Assembly (NCBI GenBank): GCA_002498365.1
Contig: DAHB01000004.1
Span: forward strand, 62,001-126,000
DNA: 64,000 nt
DNA from: Methanomassiliicoccaceae archaeon UBA421
GTDB taxonomy: Archaea; Thermoplasmatota; Thermoplasmata; Methanomassiliicoccales; Methanomethylophilaceae
Reading direction: 5' to 3'
The position numbers were made by a program, and so were the translations under genes. Positions 25,546 to 34,240 of this stretch are shown piece by piece. Below the pieces are notes generated by a model. That model had not been told where the DNA came from, ran no database searches, and saw only the letters and a list, made by a program, of their open reading frames with translations. Numbering within the stretch: the first letter of the stretch is position 1; every line of letters begins with the position of its first letter.

Positions 25546-25978
25546 GAAACATCAGCTCCGTACTGTATTGTGTGGGCCATACTTCAAATCTGTTATTTCA
25601 TTAGGGATATGTCGTTTTCATCTCGTGGATTTTCTTTGACCGGAACACTCTCTTTTGCTGGTGGCGGGAATCTTTACGGCCGACACAATGCCTCACGGGA
25701 CGGATTCCAGGTTCACATATGCACCTTAGATCGCAATGCAGGCGATTTCACGGGGTTCGGGCACATTTTGCACATCGTCCATGAGGATGTCGAACATGTT
25801 CCACCTTATCTGCGCCCGTCTGCATGCTTCGCGATGGGCGGTAATGCGGACAGTACGGCTGTCGATCCCGGTTTCCTGTTTTCAGTCGAAAACCATTCGA
25901 TTTTTCAATGAATTTTTCCAACCGGCGGGATCGGCGACACCGACTGTTTACGATGCTTCGTACGGCCCCCCTTTGCCG
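25546..25978. other. Intergenic region, 433 bp
   Basis: Between the helicase promoter side and the end of the ArsR operon. The central 230 bp is the second copy of the diverged repeat; otherwise I see no gene. Confidence 0.4.
25687..25915 (+). repeat. Diverged dispersed repeat, copy 2
   Basis: It shares ordered blocks with 19318-19540, including TCACGGGACGGATTCCAG, ATCGCAATGCAGGC, CTGCGCCC and the terminal CGAAAACCATTCGATTTTTC. Copy 1 abuts a transposase gene; this copy stands alone between genes. Confidence 0.5.
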
Positions 25979-26302
25979 TCACTTCGTACAGGGACAGGTG
26001 AAATCGCTTTTCAGCAACTCTGTCCAATCTCCCAGGACATCGTGCGTCCAGCAATCGTCCCCGCCTGCGGATTCGCGCATCACCAGGGCCAAGATGTAAG
26101 ATATCTCTTTGACCGTCGCTCCTGCCGTCATCGCCCCGCGGAAGTGCTTCTTGACGCACGGCGCGCTACGGGACTTGATCGCCAGAGCGAAACATATCAG
26201 CTGGTACGTTTTCTCGTCGAATGGCATCTTTTCTTTGTAATTCGCATCTATTTCGTCTAATTTTTCCGTAAAATACGGGTCGAATTCTTCCAACATCCTC
26301 AT
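25979..26302 (-). CDS. Carboxymuconolactone decarboxylase / AhpD-like protein
   Basis: The 107-residue protein fits the CMD/AhpD helical fold (FDEKTYQLICFALAIKSR...CVKKHFRGAMTAGATVKEI). The usual CxxC before the conserved His is reduced to a single Cys (APCVKKH), and an extra CPC pair appears at the very C-terminus (FTCPCTK), so the redox centre may be rearranged. AhpD-like proteins act as thiol-dependent peroxidase partners. It is the last gene of the ArsR-led operon and overlaps the thioredoxin-like gene by 4 bp. Confidence 0.8.
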   Translation of the reverse strand: MRMLEEFDPYFTEKLDEIDANYKEKMPFDEKTYQLICFALAIKSRSAPCVKKHFRGAMTAGATVKEISYILALVMRESAGGDDCWTHDVLGDWTELLKSDFTCPCTK

Positions 26303-26589
26303 TCAAACATCTCCTTTTTCTTTGTTATCAGTTCTACGATCTCGCTAGTCTTCAGAACCTTGCCGACCGAGACCACTTCCTTTCCGAATACCAGGGCAGG
26401 CGTGAGCATGACCCCGTATTTTACAATCTCCGCGATTTCGGTCACATGTCCTATTTCCTGTTCCATTCCCAGGTCTGCCATCGCCGCTCTTGTGTTCTCC
26501 TCCAGCACCTTGCAGTTCCTGCACCCGGTTCCGAGAATCTTCACGAATGCGTCGTCTGCATTTTCCTTCGTTTTCTTTTTTCCAAACAT
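26299..26589 (-). CDS. Small thioredoxin-like redox protein
   Basis: A 96-residue thioredoxin_3-type protein (redox-active disulfide protein 2 family) with the CxxC centre in LGTGCRNCKVLEENTR and the cis-Pro segment MLTPALVFGKEVVSVGKV. Such proteins often accompany ArsP-type permeases and probably supply reducing equivalents for metalloid or thiol handling. The unusual CRNC active site and a lysine-rich start (MFGKKKTKE) are visible. It overlaps the next gene by 4 bp and follows the permease by 8 bp. Confidence 0.88.
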   Translation of the reverse strand: MFGKKKTKENADDAFVKILGTGCRNCKVLEENTRAAMADLGMEQEIGHVTEIAEIVKYGVMLTPALVFGKEVVSVGKVLKTSEIVELITKKKEMFE

Positions 26590-26597
26590 TTTTCACC

Positions 26598-27623
26598 TCA
26601 GAATATCAGATTGAACAGGTATCCGGTCAATATAACTCCCAAAAGGCATATTCCGATGAATATTGCCAGCAACTTGTTCTTGACGACCGTCTTCAGCAAC
26701 ACGATCGAGGGGATCGACATTATGGTCACCCCCATCATGAAGGCCAATATCGTACCGACCTCGATCCCTTTTGCATACAGAGCTTCGGCTATGGGGATCG
26801 TGCCGAATATGTCGGCATAGACGGGTATGCCTATCAAAGTGGCTATGATCACAGAGAATGGATTGTTCTCTCCCAGTACGTCCTGTATTATTTCTGTCGG
26901 TATCCAATTGTGGATGAGCGCGCCTATCAGAACACCTATTACGGCATATGGAAACACCTTCCTCAATGTGTTCTTGACCTGCGTCCAGGATTCCGCCGAA
27001 CGTTCTCTCCTGGTGAGCTCGTACCATTGTTTCGAGCCGTTGCCTGAACAGGAGCAGGCGCAGGGGCCCTCTGCGACCGTCGGACGCGCGAACTCCTGTA
27101 TCTGATCTTCCAGACGCATGCGCTCGATGATCATCCCTCCCGCGACCGCTATGACGATCCCCACTACGACGTACAGCAATGCGACTTCGATGCCGAAAAT
27201 ACTCATCAATATCGTCAATGCGGCAAAATCCACCAGGGGCGACGATATGAGGAATGAGAAGGTCACGCCGAGCGGCAGCCCAGCCTTCGTGAAACCTATG
27301 AATATGGGTATGGACGAACAGCTGCAGAACGGCGTGACCGTTCCCAGCAAAGCACCTATGGTATTTCCCTTGACGCCTTTGAACTTGCTCAATATGAGCT
27401 TGGTCCGCTCGGGCGGGTAAAATGTTTGTACGTAAGATATCACGAAGATGAGGGTTACCAAAAGCATTACGATCTTAATGAGATCGTAGATGAAGAACTG
27501 CATGCTACCGCCTAATTGTGTTCCGATGTCCACCCCCAGGACCGTGAGCAGCGAACCCACCAGATCGTTAAGCCAACGCATCCCGAGAACCTGGACCTGG
27601 AAGAAATCCCAGACAGAGCTCAT
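26598..27623 (-). CDS. Permease of the ArsP/YraQ family (PF03773)
   Basis: The 341-residue membrane protein has about eight to ten hydrophobic helices with the family hallmark TPFCSCSSIPIFIGF near residue 95 and a second half with GIPVYADIFGTIPIAEAL. A cytoplasmic loop holds a Cys-rich CACSCSG stretch. Relatives include ArsP, which exports trivalent organoarsenicals, and other metalloid or thiol exporters. The position between an ArsR-regulated promoter and redox genes supports a metalloid role, but the substrate is inferred. The start overlaps the stop of the upstream small gene by 4 bp. Confidence 0.85.
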   Translation of the reverse strand: MSSVWDFFQVQVLGMRWLNDLVGSLLTVLGVDIGTQLGGSMQFFIYDLIKIVMLLVTLIFVISYVQTFYPPERTKLILSKFKGVKGNTIGALLGTVTPFCSCSSIPIFIGFTKAGLPLGVTFSFLISSPLVDFAALTILMSIFGIEVALLYVVVGIVIAVAGGMIIERMRLEDQIQEFARPTVAEGPCACSCSGNGSKQWYELTRRERSAESWTQVKNTLRKVFPYAVIGVLIGALIHNWIPTEIIQDVLGENNPFSVIIATLIGIPVYADIFGTIPIAEALYAKGIEVGTILAFMMGVTIMSIPSIVLLKTVVKNKLLAIFIGICLLGVILTGYLFNLIF

Positions 27624-27967
27624 TTCAATAAGCCTCCGTCCCCGTCCGTGAATCTTACCGAATTCTGCGCCGATTTGGCAACCAGTGTTCTGGAGAGCAT
27701 GCCCGCTTCTATCCAGCCGGCATTGATCACGCCCATGGCAGACAGGCAGTTTGCCGATATGTCCTGCCTCATATCGGAAGACATTATGCGGCTACCTTCG
27801 AGGTCCAGCAGGTCCGTCAGCGATATCTTCCCCAGGCGTGAACCGTATGCCTCAATCTTCGGACAGTCGGACTCGATACCGACATCGAAATCCCCGTCCT
27901 CCCTTGCGGTGACGGTGATCCTATGCGTCTTGTCGCAAGTCCTCATGTCAACGACGACTGTTGCCAT
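27620..27967 (-). CDS. DUF6951-like small protein
   Basis: A 115-residue protein with a start MATVVVDMRTCDKTHRI and conserved-looking Cys in ESDCPKIEAY and ANCLSAMGVINAGWIEAGM. The C-terminal part resembles small archaeal and clostridial proteins annotated as DUF6951 that occur beside PF03773 permeases. It is probably cytoplasmic and may bind a metal or thiol with its Cys residues. First gene after arsR, separated by 44 bp containing a palindrome, and overlapping the permease by 4 bp. Confidence 0.65.
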   Translation of the reverse strand: MATVVVDMRTCDKTHRITVTAREDGDFDVGIESDCPKIEAYGSRLGKISLTDLLDLEGSRIMSSDMRQDISANCLSAMGVINAGWIEAGMLSRTLVAKSAQNSVRFTDGDGGLLK

Positions 27968-27976
27968 GAATTAAAG

Positions 27977-27992
27977 ATAGATTAGTATCTAT
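27977..27992. promoter_or_regulatory. ArsR-type operator candidate
   Basis: ATAGAT-TAGT-ATCTAT is a 6-bp inverted repeat lying between arsR and the next gene. A further ATAGACATATCT half-match follows. ArsR family regulators bind such AT-rich imperfect palindromes, so this could give extra control of the transport genes. Confidence 0.5.
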
Positions 27993-28011
27993 ATAGACAT
28001 ATCTAAATGAA

Positions 28012-28317
28012 TTAATGTGCGACTGCTTCGCAATCGCTTTTTACGTCCGAACGTTCTTCTTTGGGAACGAGAGACGAAACGTAAACGATGACATCGTTGA
28101 AGGCATCGACATTGATAGAATAATGAGACCATTGTCCGTTCTTTCTGACAATCACCAATCCGCTCTTCTGCAGAGTTGACATGTGATGAGACAGTGTTGG
28201 CTGGGTAATATGCAAATTTTCCTGGATCTTGCATGCACAGAGTTCGCCGCCCGCGAGCATTTCTAAAATCTTTAGTCTGTTGGGGTCAGAAAAAGCCTTG
28301 AAAACATCTGCGTTCAT
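28012..28317 (-). CDS. ArsR-family transcriptional regulator
   Basis: The 101-residue protein is a winged helix of the ArsR/SmtB family: FKAFSDPNRLKILEML, then the inducer-site motif ELCACKIQ, recognition helix TQPTLSHHMSTLQKSGLV and wing VRKNGQWSHYSI. ELCxC on helix 3 is the classical trivalent arsenic/antimony site. It probably represses the downstream genes until metalloid binds. AT-rich sequence with ATAATATAG at 28322-28340 is the likely promoter. ATG start, TAA stop. Confidence 0.9.
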   Translation of the reverse strand: MNADVFKAFSDPNRLKILEMLAGGELCACKIQENLHITQPTLSHHMSTLQKSGLVIVRKNGQWSHYSINVDAFNDVIVYVSSLVPKEERSDVKSDCEAVAH

Positions 28318-28654
28318 ACGACATAATATAGATAATAATCAATATGAACTTATCCCTGTATCGTCCATATGCTTATCGGACATGATCCGACGGCACTTTG
28401 CCATCTTGTCCGGGACAGGCCGTGCATGGAAGAGCGGATTTCATAACCTTGGCGAAGAAAATATCCGGGCCCCGTCCACGGCAGCTGACATCGGATTGTG
28501 TCCTCTCACAACGTCGGCGTCCATTCCGTCATAGGCCATAGCGAGGTGACCTTTTTGTTTCTGTCTGAAGAGATCCGCATTCGGCATCCTTGGCACCGTT
28601 GCAGAAGATGAGATGATCGCTAAGAGCAACCTACAGACTGCGGACCGGCTATTT
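28318..28654. other. Intergenic region, 337 bp
   Basis: Its left 40 bp is the arsR promoter. The remainder has a 62-codon minus-strand frame (28441-28629) without an ATG and without family resemblance; I see nothing else. Confidence 0.4.
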
Positions 28655-29482
28655 TCAATAGATGTCCGAATCTTCGATTCTGATGCCGTTTCCTTTTACT
28701 ACGTCATAGATGGACGCGATATACTGATTGTACATCATGCCCTTCTCCTTCGCCAGCGCGCGGATTATATCGGTGGTCCCCGAGCCGTACTGCGAGGATT
28801 TCTTCTTCCTTTCGGCTATGACGGGATGTCCCAGGTCTAACGCCACTTCTCTGAGCACGGCCTTCCTGGAGTCCATGTCCTTGGGCCTCAGCACCTCCGG
28901 GCCTATCTTTCCCACCTCAGTTACAACCGATTGGTCCATGTACGGATAGACGATATCTTTTCCGAAATGCGCCGCGATCGCCCTCTCGCAGGGGACGGAC
29001 ACCTCCAAGAGCCTTTTTACGCTGTCTTTCCTGAATATCTCATAATCCGCATACGGGCAACCGACGAACTTCGCACATCCCATGAAATATTCGTCCGCGC
29101 CCTGACCGGTCAGTATCACGTCCTCTCCGGACGCCCTGCAGACGCTGAAAAGCTGCAGCTCGTACGAAATGGTGAAGGGGTCCCGGACGTCAGTAGCGGC
29201 CATCATCTCCCGTATTAGGGATTCCACGTTGTCCCGGGAAATCTTCACGTGGACCCAGGGGAGGCCTATCCTTTCCGACAGGTCCCGGGCCATGACGACG
29301 TCGTGTGAGGTATCGGTCCCGCATGTGTAAAGCACGACCGAATCGGCGTAATCCTTTGATACCGCGGCCGCGAGCCCCGAGTCCAGTCCGCCCGAGAAGG
29401 CGACGCCTACGTTCCTGCCTTCGGTGCCCCTCCTTATCGCGTCCACGATGGAATCTCTCAACCCGCCGTACTTGAAGGACAT
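28655..29482 (-). CDS. Asparagine-synthase-like ATP pyrophosphatase without glutaminase domain
   Basis: The protein of about 275 residues is the synthetase half of AsnB: the PP-loop VAFSGGLDSGLAAAVS, SRDNVESLI, a substrate loop LTGQGADEYFMG and a C-terminal RKAVLREVALDLG...ERKKKSSQYGSG. The N-terminal glutaminase domain of true AsnB is missing, so it would need ammonia or another partner, or may modify a different substrate. The start is placed at the ATG at 29482 because a TATA-like stretch lies about 27 bp upstream; a TTG at 29533 would add 17 residues. It is divergent from the MFS gene. Confidence 0.8.
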   Translation of the reverse strand: MSFKYGGLRDSIVDAIRRGTEGRNVGVAFSGGLDSGLAAAVSKDYADSVVLYTCGTDTSHDVVMARDLSERIGLPWVHVKISRDNVESLIREMMAATDVRDPFTISYELQLFSVCRASGEDVILTGQGADEYFMGCAKFVGCPYADYEIFRKDSVKRLLEVSVPCERAIAAHFGKDIVYPYMDQSVVTEVGKIGPEVLRPKDMDSRKAVLREVALDLGHPVIAERKKKSSQYGSGTTDIIRALAKEKGMMYNQYIASIYDVVKGNGIRIEDSDIY

Positions 29483-29613
29483 GCGGCGGAGATTATGGTC
29501 ATAGTCTATAACTGCGACGGGGGCCGACGGCAAGGCCCCACGTCGACGCGAGGTCGCGCCCGGGGTGCAAATATTAATAAACAGCAGGTAACTGGCTGAA
29601 AAAAGGGCAGTTT

Positions 29614-31041
29614 ATGGATTTCAAAGGCGAGGATATGAAGGGCTGCAGGGCCACGCTGGTCCTGATGGCGTTCGTGGCCATGATGGTGATGTTCATCGAC
29701 ATCATGCTGGTCCCGGCGCTCCAGCATATTTCCATGAGCTTCCCGGACAACTCGGAATGGATCTCCTGGATCCTGTCGATATACCTTCTGGTTGGTGCGG
29801 TGCTAAACCCCATCGTCGGAAAACTTGCCGACCTTTACGGAAAGAAGAAGGTACTACTCGTCACCCTGGTCATCTACACGGTAGGCTTGGCCGGATGCGC
29901 CCTGACATACGGTAATTTCGTCTGCCTCATCGCCTTCCGCGCCATGCAGGGCATCGGACTGACCATGTTCCCTATATTCTACGGCATAATAAGGGACACT
30001 TTCCCCAAGGAGATGGTGCCGATGTCGATCGGCATCGTCAGCGCAATGTTCTCCATCGGCGTCTCCATCGGACTGCTCGGAGGCGGATGGATCGTGTCGC
30101 GGTTCGATTGGCAGTACTGCTATTACATCACGGCACCGCTGTTCCTCATACTGATCCCGATATTCTACCTCAAGGTGAACGACGCAGGCATATTCGTCAA
30201 GGGACGGAAGGTCGACTACTTCGGAGCGGGCATGCTCTCCGTGTGCATACTGTCCCTGCTGATAGCCCTGACCGTCTTCGAGGAGCAGGGGCCCTCGAGC
30301 CTTGTGGTACTCTCATGCCTGGCATTCTTCCTTGTATCTCTGATATAGTTCGTGTACTGGGAGCGCAGGACGGCGGAGCCGCTCATGAAACTGGGTCTTT
30401 TGACCGGAAAAGGAGCGGGAGCCCATGTGACCGCATTCCTTTTCGGAATATCCATGTTCATGCTGTTCCAAACGCTGCCGTATTTCTTGGCCGGCCCTGA
30501 GGTCTACGGCGGATTCCGTATCGAGGATACCTTCGACATCGGCCTGATAATGATGCCTATGGCCGTCATGGGCCTGATATTCGGCCCGTTGGCGGGAAAA
30601 TGGTGCAGAAAACCCGGCAATTCCTTGAAGGTCCTGTCCGCGGGTATGTTGCTGTTCGGCATCGGGGACCTGATGCTGATTATCCTGCTGAAGGCGTTCC
30701 CGACAGAACTTTGGACCGTGGTTTTTTCGATGTCCGTCGCAGGCATCGGAAACGCATTGGCCATGGTCTCCATGATCAACGTAGTGGTGGAAACGAGTCC
30801 CGCAGAGGACTTCGGCATCGCATCGGGAATGAACACGATGTTCCGTCTGATCGGCGGTTCCATCGGCCCCGTCCTCGGAACCGCGATACTTTCCGGTTTC
30901 GTGGTCTTCGAGGCGTTCGGGCTGAAATACTACGGCTTCGAAGGATACGTATGGACGTGGGCCGCGGGAATGCTGTTCTGTCTCGCGGGCGCCGTGTCGG
31001 CGTACATGCTGAAACCGAAAGCAAAAACGTCAGAGGCCTGA
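29614..31041 (+). CDS. MFS drug exporter (DHA2-like), interrupted by an in-frame TAG
   Basis: The 475-codon frame has 12-14 hydrophobic helices. The N-terminal half has WISWILSIYLLVGAVLNPIVGKLADLYGKKK, the characteristic loop of the family, and RAMQGIGLTMFPIFYGIIRD. It is open to a TAG at 30346-30348 after FFLVSLI and then continues in the same frame as FVYWERRTAEPLMKLGLL to a TGA at 31041, with MFS sequence on both sides and no gap. Either the TAG is read through (pyrrolysine) or the gene is nonsense-mutated into two halves. A GGGCAG site precedes the ATG; TTGs and ATGs just downstream are less likely starts. Confidence 0.85.
30346..30348 (+). other. In-frame TAG codon inside the MFS gene
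   Basis: It lies at the end of a transmembrane helix, before FVYWERRTAEPL, where relatives carry a hydrophobic residue. It matches the frame on both sides exactly. Confidence 0.8.
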
Positions 31042-31225
31042 CCCCGCCCGACGATTGCGGAAATATGTCCCGATATCAAAGGGACGGGCCTAAGCCGTGA
31101 ACGCGCCTCCGGTATAGACCTGGACCTTGCGCGACGGGCCCGCTCCCGGAACTCTTACCTCGGCAGTTCGTTGTCCGGTCGCTGGGCATCGATGCATCGT
31201 TCGACGTGCGCAATCGACATCACGC

Positions 31226-32488
31226 CTATGCCGAAGCGTCGGCACCCGCGTCCCCGTACTTTTTACGGAAACCCCTTTCCACCATGAAATGCGACACCGT
31301 GGTGGCGGCGATGGCCATTATGACCACGCAGGAGAACGTCACGGACTCCAATGCGCCGGACATAACTCCGATGGTGGCGATGACCATGACCACTTCCGCC
31401 TTCGGCACCATGCCCCAACCGATTATATTCATGGACCTGCGGTCCAGGGAACGGTCTCCGGCCTTCGCGCCTATCGAACATGCCAGATACTTCGCGAGTA
31501 TGGCTATTGCCGATATACCGACCGCGAACGCGATTACTTCCGTCGACGCAAGGTCGCTCAGAACTACGCGTATGCCCACGCTTATGAAGAAGAAGGTCAT
31601 GAAAAACTCCTTCAGGGGCTCGATCTCTTTGATGAGATGCCATTCTTCCGCATTATCAGCGAACATCATACCGGCGAAGTACGCCCCTATTATCACCGAA
31701 AGACCGATCTGGTCTGCCGCTATCGCCAAGGCAAAGCATACTCCGATCCCTACGAAAAGCATCGTCCAGTCAGGGTGCTCGCGTCCCCGGTGTCTGTTGA
31801 TGGAGTCGTGTATCTTGGGCATAATGTAGATGCATACGACGAGTGCCAGCACCACGAAGAGCAACGATTTGAAAACTATGGTTACGACACCGGAGGGCGA
31901 CGTGTCTCCTCCGGCTATTCCTGACATGACCGCCAATATGACCAGGGTTATGATCTCCGATATAATGGCGGCCCCCAATATGATCTTGCCCTCTGTCGTG
32001 TTCGACATCTTCAGGCTTTTCAGCACGTGGGCGGCGACCCCTGCGCTGGTCGTGATCAGTGCAGTGGCTATGAAGAGCGAAGACATCGTGTCCCCTCCGG
32101 TCAGGCCCATGAAGATAAAACCCAATGAGAAAGGCACGGCGATACCCAGAATTGCCGCGAATATCGCCGGCCTGCCCACCTTGAAAAGGTCCGAGACCTT
32201 GGTCTCCAGTCCCACCGTGAACAGGAGGAATATCACTCCCAGCTCGGAGAACAGCATCAGGACGTTGTAACCCTCGCTACCCGGCAACGTGGGCGTCTGT
32301 ACGGTTATCCCTATCTGCTCCAGGAGGTTCCATCCTCCGAGGCCGGCTATGACTATGTTCGCGGCGAGGATCCCGAAGACGATCTCCCCCATCATTCCGG
32401 GCAGTCGCATCTTCTCGAAGATGAAGGACCCCACGTTTGACAGGAAGAACAGCACGAACAGCATCACTACCAGTGATATTACGTCCAC
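31226..32488 (-). CDS. CPA2-type cation:proton antiporter (KefB/NapA-like)
   Basis: The 420-residue membrane protein starts with a MRLPGMMGEIVFGILAANIV helix, then LGVIFLLFTVGLETKVSDL and ATALITTSAGVAAHVLKSL. It ends in a SIGVxxS-poor charged tail. Family members exchange Na+ or K+ for protons across the membrane. There is no TrkA-type cytoplasmic domain, so it is the short version. The start is GTG. The stop is TAG, followed after one codon by TGA, the only ordinary gene in the window ending in TAG. Confidence 0.9.
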   Translation of the reverse strand: MDVISLVVMLFVLFFLSNVGSFIFEKMRLPGMMGEIVFGILAANIVIAGLGGWNLLEQIGITVQTPTLPGSEGYNVLMLFSELGVIFLLFTVGLETKVSDLFKVGRPAIFAAILGIAVPFSLGFIFMGLTGGDTMSSLFIATALITTSAGVAAHVLKSLKMSNTTEGKIILGAAIISEIITLVILAVMSGIAGGDTSPSGVVTIVFKSLLFVVLALVVCIYIMPKIHDSINRHRGREHPDWTMLFVGIGVCFALAIAADQIGLSVIIGAYFAGMMFADNAEEWHLIKEIEPLKEFFMTFFFISVGIRVVLSDLASTEVIAFAVGISAIAILAKYLACSIGAKAGDRSLDRRSMNIIGWGMVPKAEVVMVIATIGVMSGALESVTFSCVVIMAIAATTVSHFMVERGFRKKYGDAGADASA

Positions 32489-32609
32489 GAAGACCGCAGG
32501 AGTTGACGGAATAAAAAACCAGAGGGAAAAAAGAACGGCCCCCTCCCTTCTATGATCTCACGATGGAAAAAGTATAAAAATTATATTCCACCAACCCATT
32601 GGGCCTCCC

Positions 32610-33035
32610 GTGGCTGAATCTGTTTATAGGACGAAACGCGGGCTCTGGTACTATATCGCCCCCACATTGGCCGTCGCCGTGGCCGTGACCTGGTTCCTGG
32701 CCTTGGACGGTTGGGTCTGGACTGCCGTGTGCGCCGTCGCCGTCGCAGTGATGGTCTTCGTGTTCGTGGCGACCACTTTCGTGTACCGCAGGACATATTA
32801 CACCGTGACCGCGACCTCGGTTACCATCGATTCCACCGACGGCCGGATAGACATTGCCTTCTCGAAGATCACATCCGTGGATACCGAGAAGGACGACCGC
32901 TCCGCGTTCTACGGGATGTCGGGCGACACCGTGCGCATAAAGTTCGGGAGCGCCTCGTCGGTCATAATATCTCCCGCCAGGAAGAAGGAGTTCCTCGAAG
33001 AGCTCGGGAAAGCGGGAATAAACGTGGTTACCTGA
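32610..33035 (+). CDS. Small membrane protein with a PH-like domain
   Basis: The 141-residue protein has two N-terminal transmembrane helices (GLWYYIAPTLAVAVAVTWFL and VAVAVMVFVFVATTFV) followed by a strand-rich domain, RRTYYTVTATSVTIDSTDG...SKITSVDTEKD, typical of the bacterial PH (YdbS/DUF304-like) domains that start right after such helices. Function is unknown; relatives sit in the membrane and are tied to stress or secretion. GTG start at 32610; TGA stop, with the ACT-domain gene convergent 5 bp away. Confidence 0.65.
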   Translation: MAESVYRTKRGLWYYIAPTLAVAVAVTWFLALDGWVWTAVCAVAVAVMVFVFVATTFVYRRTYYTVTATSVTIDSTDGRIDIAFSKITSVDTEKDDRSAFYGMSGDTVRIKFGSASSVIISPARKKEFLEELGKAGINVVT

Positions 33036-33040
33036 TATTA

Positions 33041-33724
33041 TCAGTCGCTTACGGTCTCCTCGGCGGACTGAATACATTTGGTCAGCACGGAGTAGGCGTT
33101 GATCATGTCGCTCTCGCCGACGATGAATATCGTGTCCGTATAGCAGCTGACGGTCTCTTCGATGTTGATCCCCGCATCGGAGAGGTTTGTGATCAGATAC
33201 GCTATCACTCCGGTGGTCTCGACTATCTTCTCAGGGGATTTCACCACGATCTCGACGAGGTTCTCCCTGACCTTTATGATGTTGAACCTTCCGACGGTGT
33301 CCATGATCCTGTCCTTGAGCATCTTGTCCGCGATTATCGTGACGGCCGAGGCGGACTGGACCACCTGCATTATGGAGTTCTCGTTCCAGAGGTCCTTGAA
33401 CAGGTTGTCCATCTTATGGAGCACCGACCAGTCGTTCTTCGCTGTGACGATGCACGTCTTGGTCCTCATCTCCAGCCTGCTGTCCTTGAGGACGCCGAGT
33501 ATGTCCATCTCATGGTTCGTTGTGAGGCTCAGCTTGGAGGCGTACCTGCGACAGGCGATCATCACCGCCTCCTCATTATCGACTCCTATGTCCTTCATTA
33601 TCATACGTGCCAGGGACGAATAGTTGATCAGGCCTTTCGCCACGCAGTCCTTGATGCTCGGATGCGTGTCGATATATACCCTGGTCTTCTCCGCCAAACT
33701 CTCTTTCGACAATCCCTTGGACAT
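33041..33724 (-). CDS. ACT-domain-containing regulatory protein
   Basis: The 227-residue protein has an N-terminal helical part (SIKDCVAKGLINYSSLARMIMKDIG) followed by ACT-like segments: VVEIVVKSPEKIVETTGVIAYLITNLSDAGINIEET is close to the ligand-sensing ACT fold of aspartate kinases. The family is a conserved archaeal protein of unknown role, probably an amino acid sensor, since ACT domains bind amino acids. No catalytic domain is present. Convergent with the PH-like gene, ATG start, TGA stop. Confidence 0.7.
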   Translation of the reverse strand: MSKGLSKESLAEKTRVYIDTHPSIKDCVAKGLINYSSLARMIMKDIGVDNEEAVMIACRRYASKLSLTTNHEMDILGVLKDSRLEMRTKTCIVTAKNDWSVLHKMDNLFKDLWNENSIMQVVQSASAVTIIADKMLKDRIMDTVGRFNIIKVRENLVEIVVKSPEKIVETTGVIAYLITNLSDAGINIEETVSCYTDTIFIVGESDMINAYSVLTKCIQSAEETVSD

Positions 33725-34240
33725 GGTCCGGACATGATTTTCTAAGTATATTATGTTTTATTATGAACAAAATACTGATAAAAAGTTTCAGATATGCTCA
33801 CTCTGTATACCCGGACATAGACTGGAATATGATTATTGAAAAGATTTTTTTATTGTGAATTTGAAGTCTGACCCATACGGAATGAGGAATTGGTGCTCCG
33901 GTGCAGAATATCGATATCGGGATCGATCTCCCTTCACTTCCCGATCGGAGGCCTGAGGTCGTCGAAATGATACTTGCGATAGCAATTGACGATTCTCACT
34001 AAAAATCATGATAATTTGCCGATCATCGTATCGGGATTTTCATACTTGGAAATATTATCCAATTATTCAATTGATGATCGTGTTTCCTTGCAGCCAGTCA
34101 TTTTTTGTATCGACGATGCAGAACATAGACATTAAATATGGAATAAATAATGCTGGACATATAATCCAATAATCAGGATCTGCGGTTTTTTAAACCGTAA
34201 AAAGCCGCCCTTTACTGATTATTTACTGAATGGTGAGAAT
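33725..34240. other. Intergenic region, 516 bp
   Basis: AT-rich, between divergent genes. A short protein-like frame around 33912-34002 (IDLPSLPDRRPEVVEMILAI) is probably a gene relic. A 15-bp palindrome CGGTTTTTTAAACCG lies at 34183-34197 just upstream of the binding-protein gene. Confidence 0.4.
34183..34197. promoter_or_regulatory. 15-bp palindrome upstream of the ABC binding-protein gene
   Basis: CGGTTT-TTT-AAACCG is a perfect inverted repeat about 45 bp before the ATG. It may be an operator or a hairpin in the leader. Confidence 0.35.

Noticed and set aside
28441..28629. A 62-codon minus-strand frame beside the AsnB-like gene
   Set aside because: It lacks an ATG and family resemblance.
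33912..34002. Short protein-like stretch in the gap before the ABC operon
   Set aside because: Too short and without homologous context to call a gene fragment.
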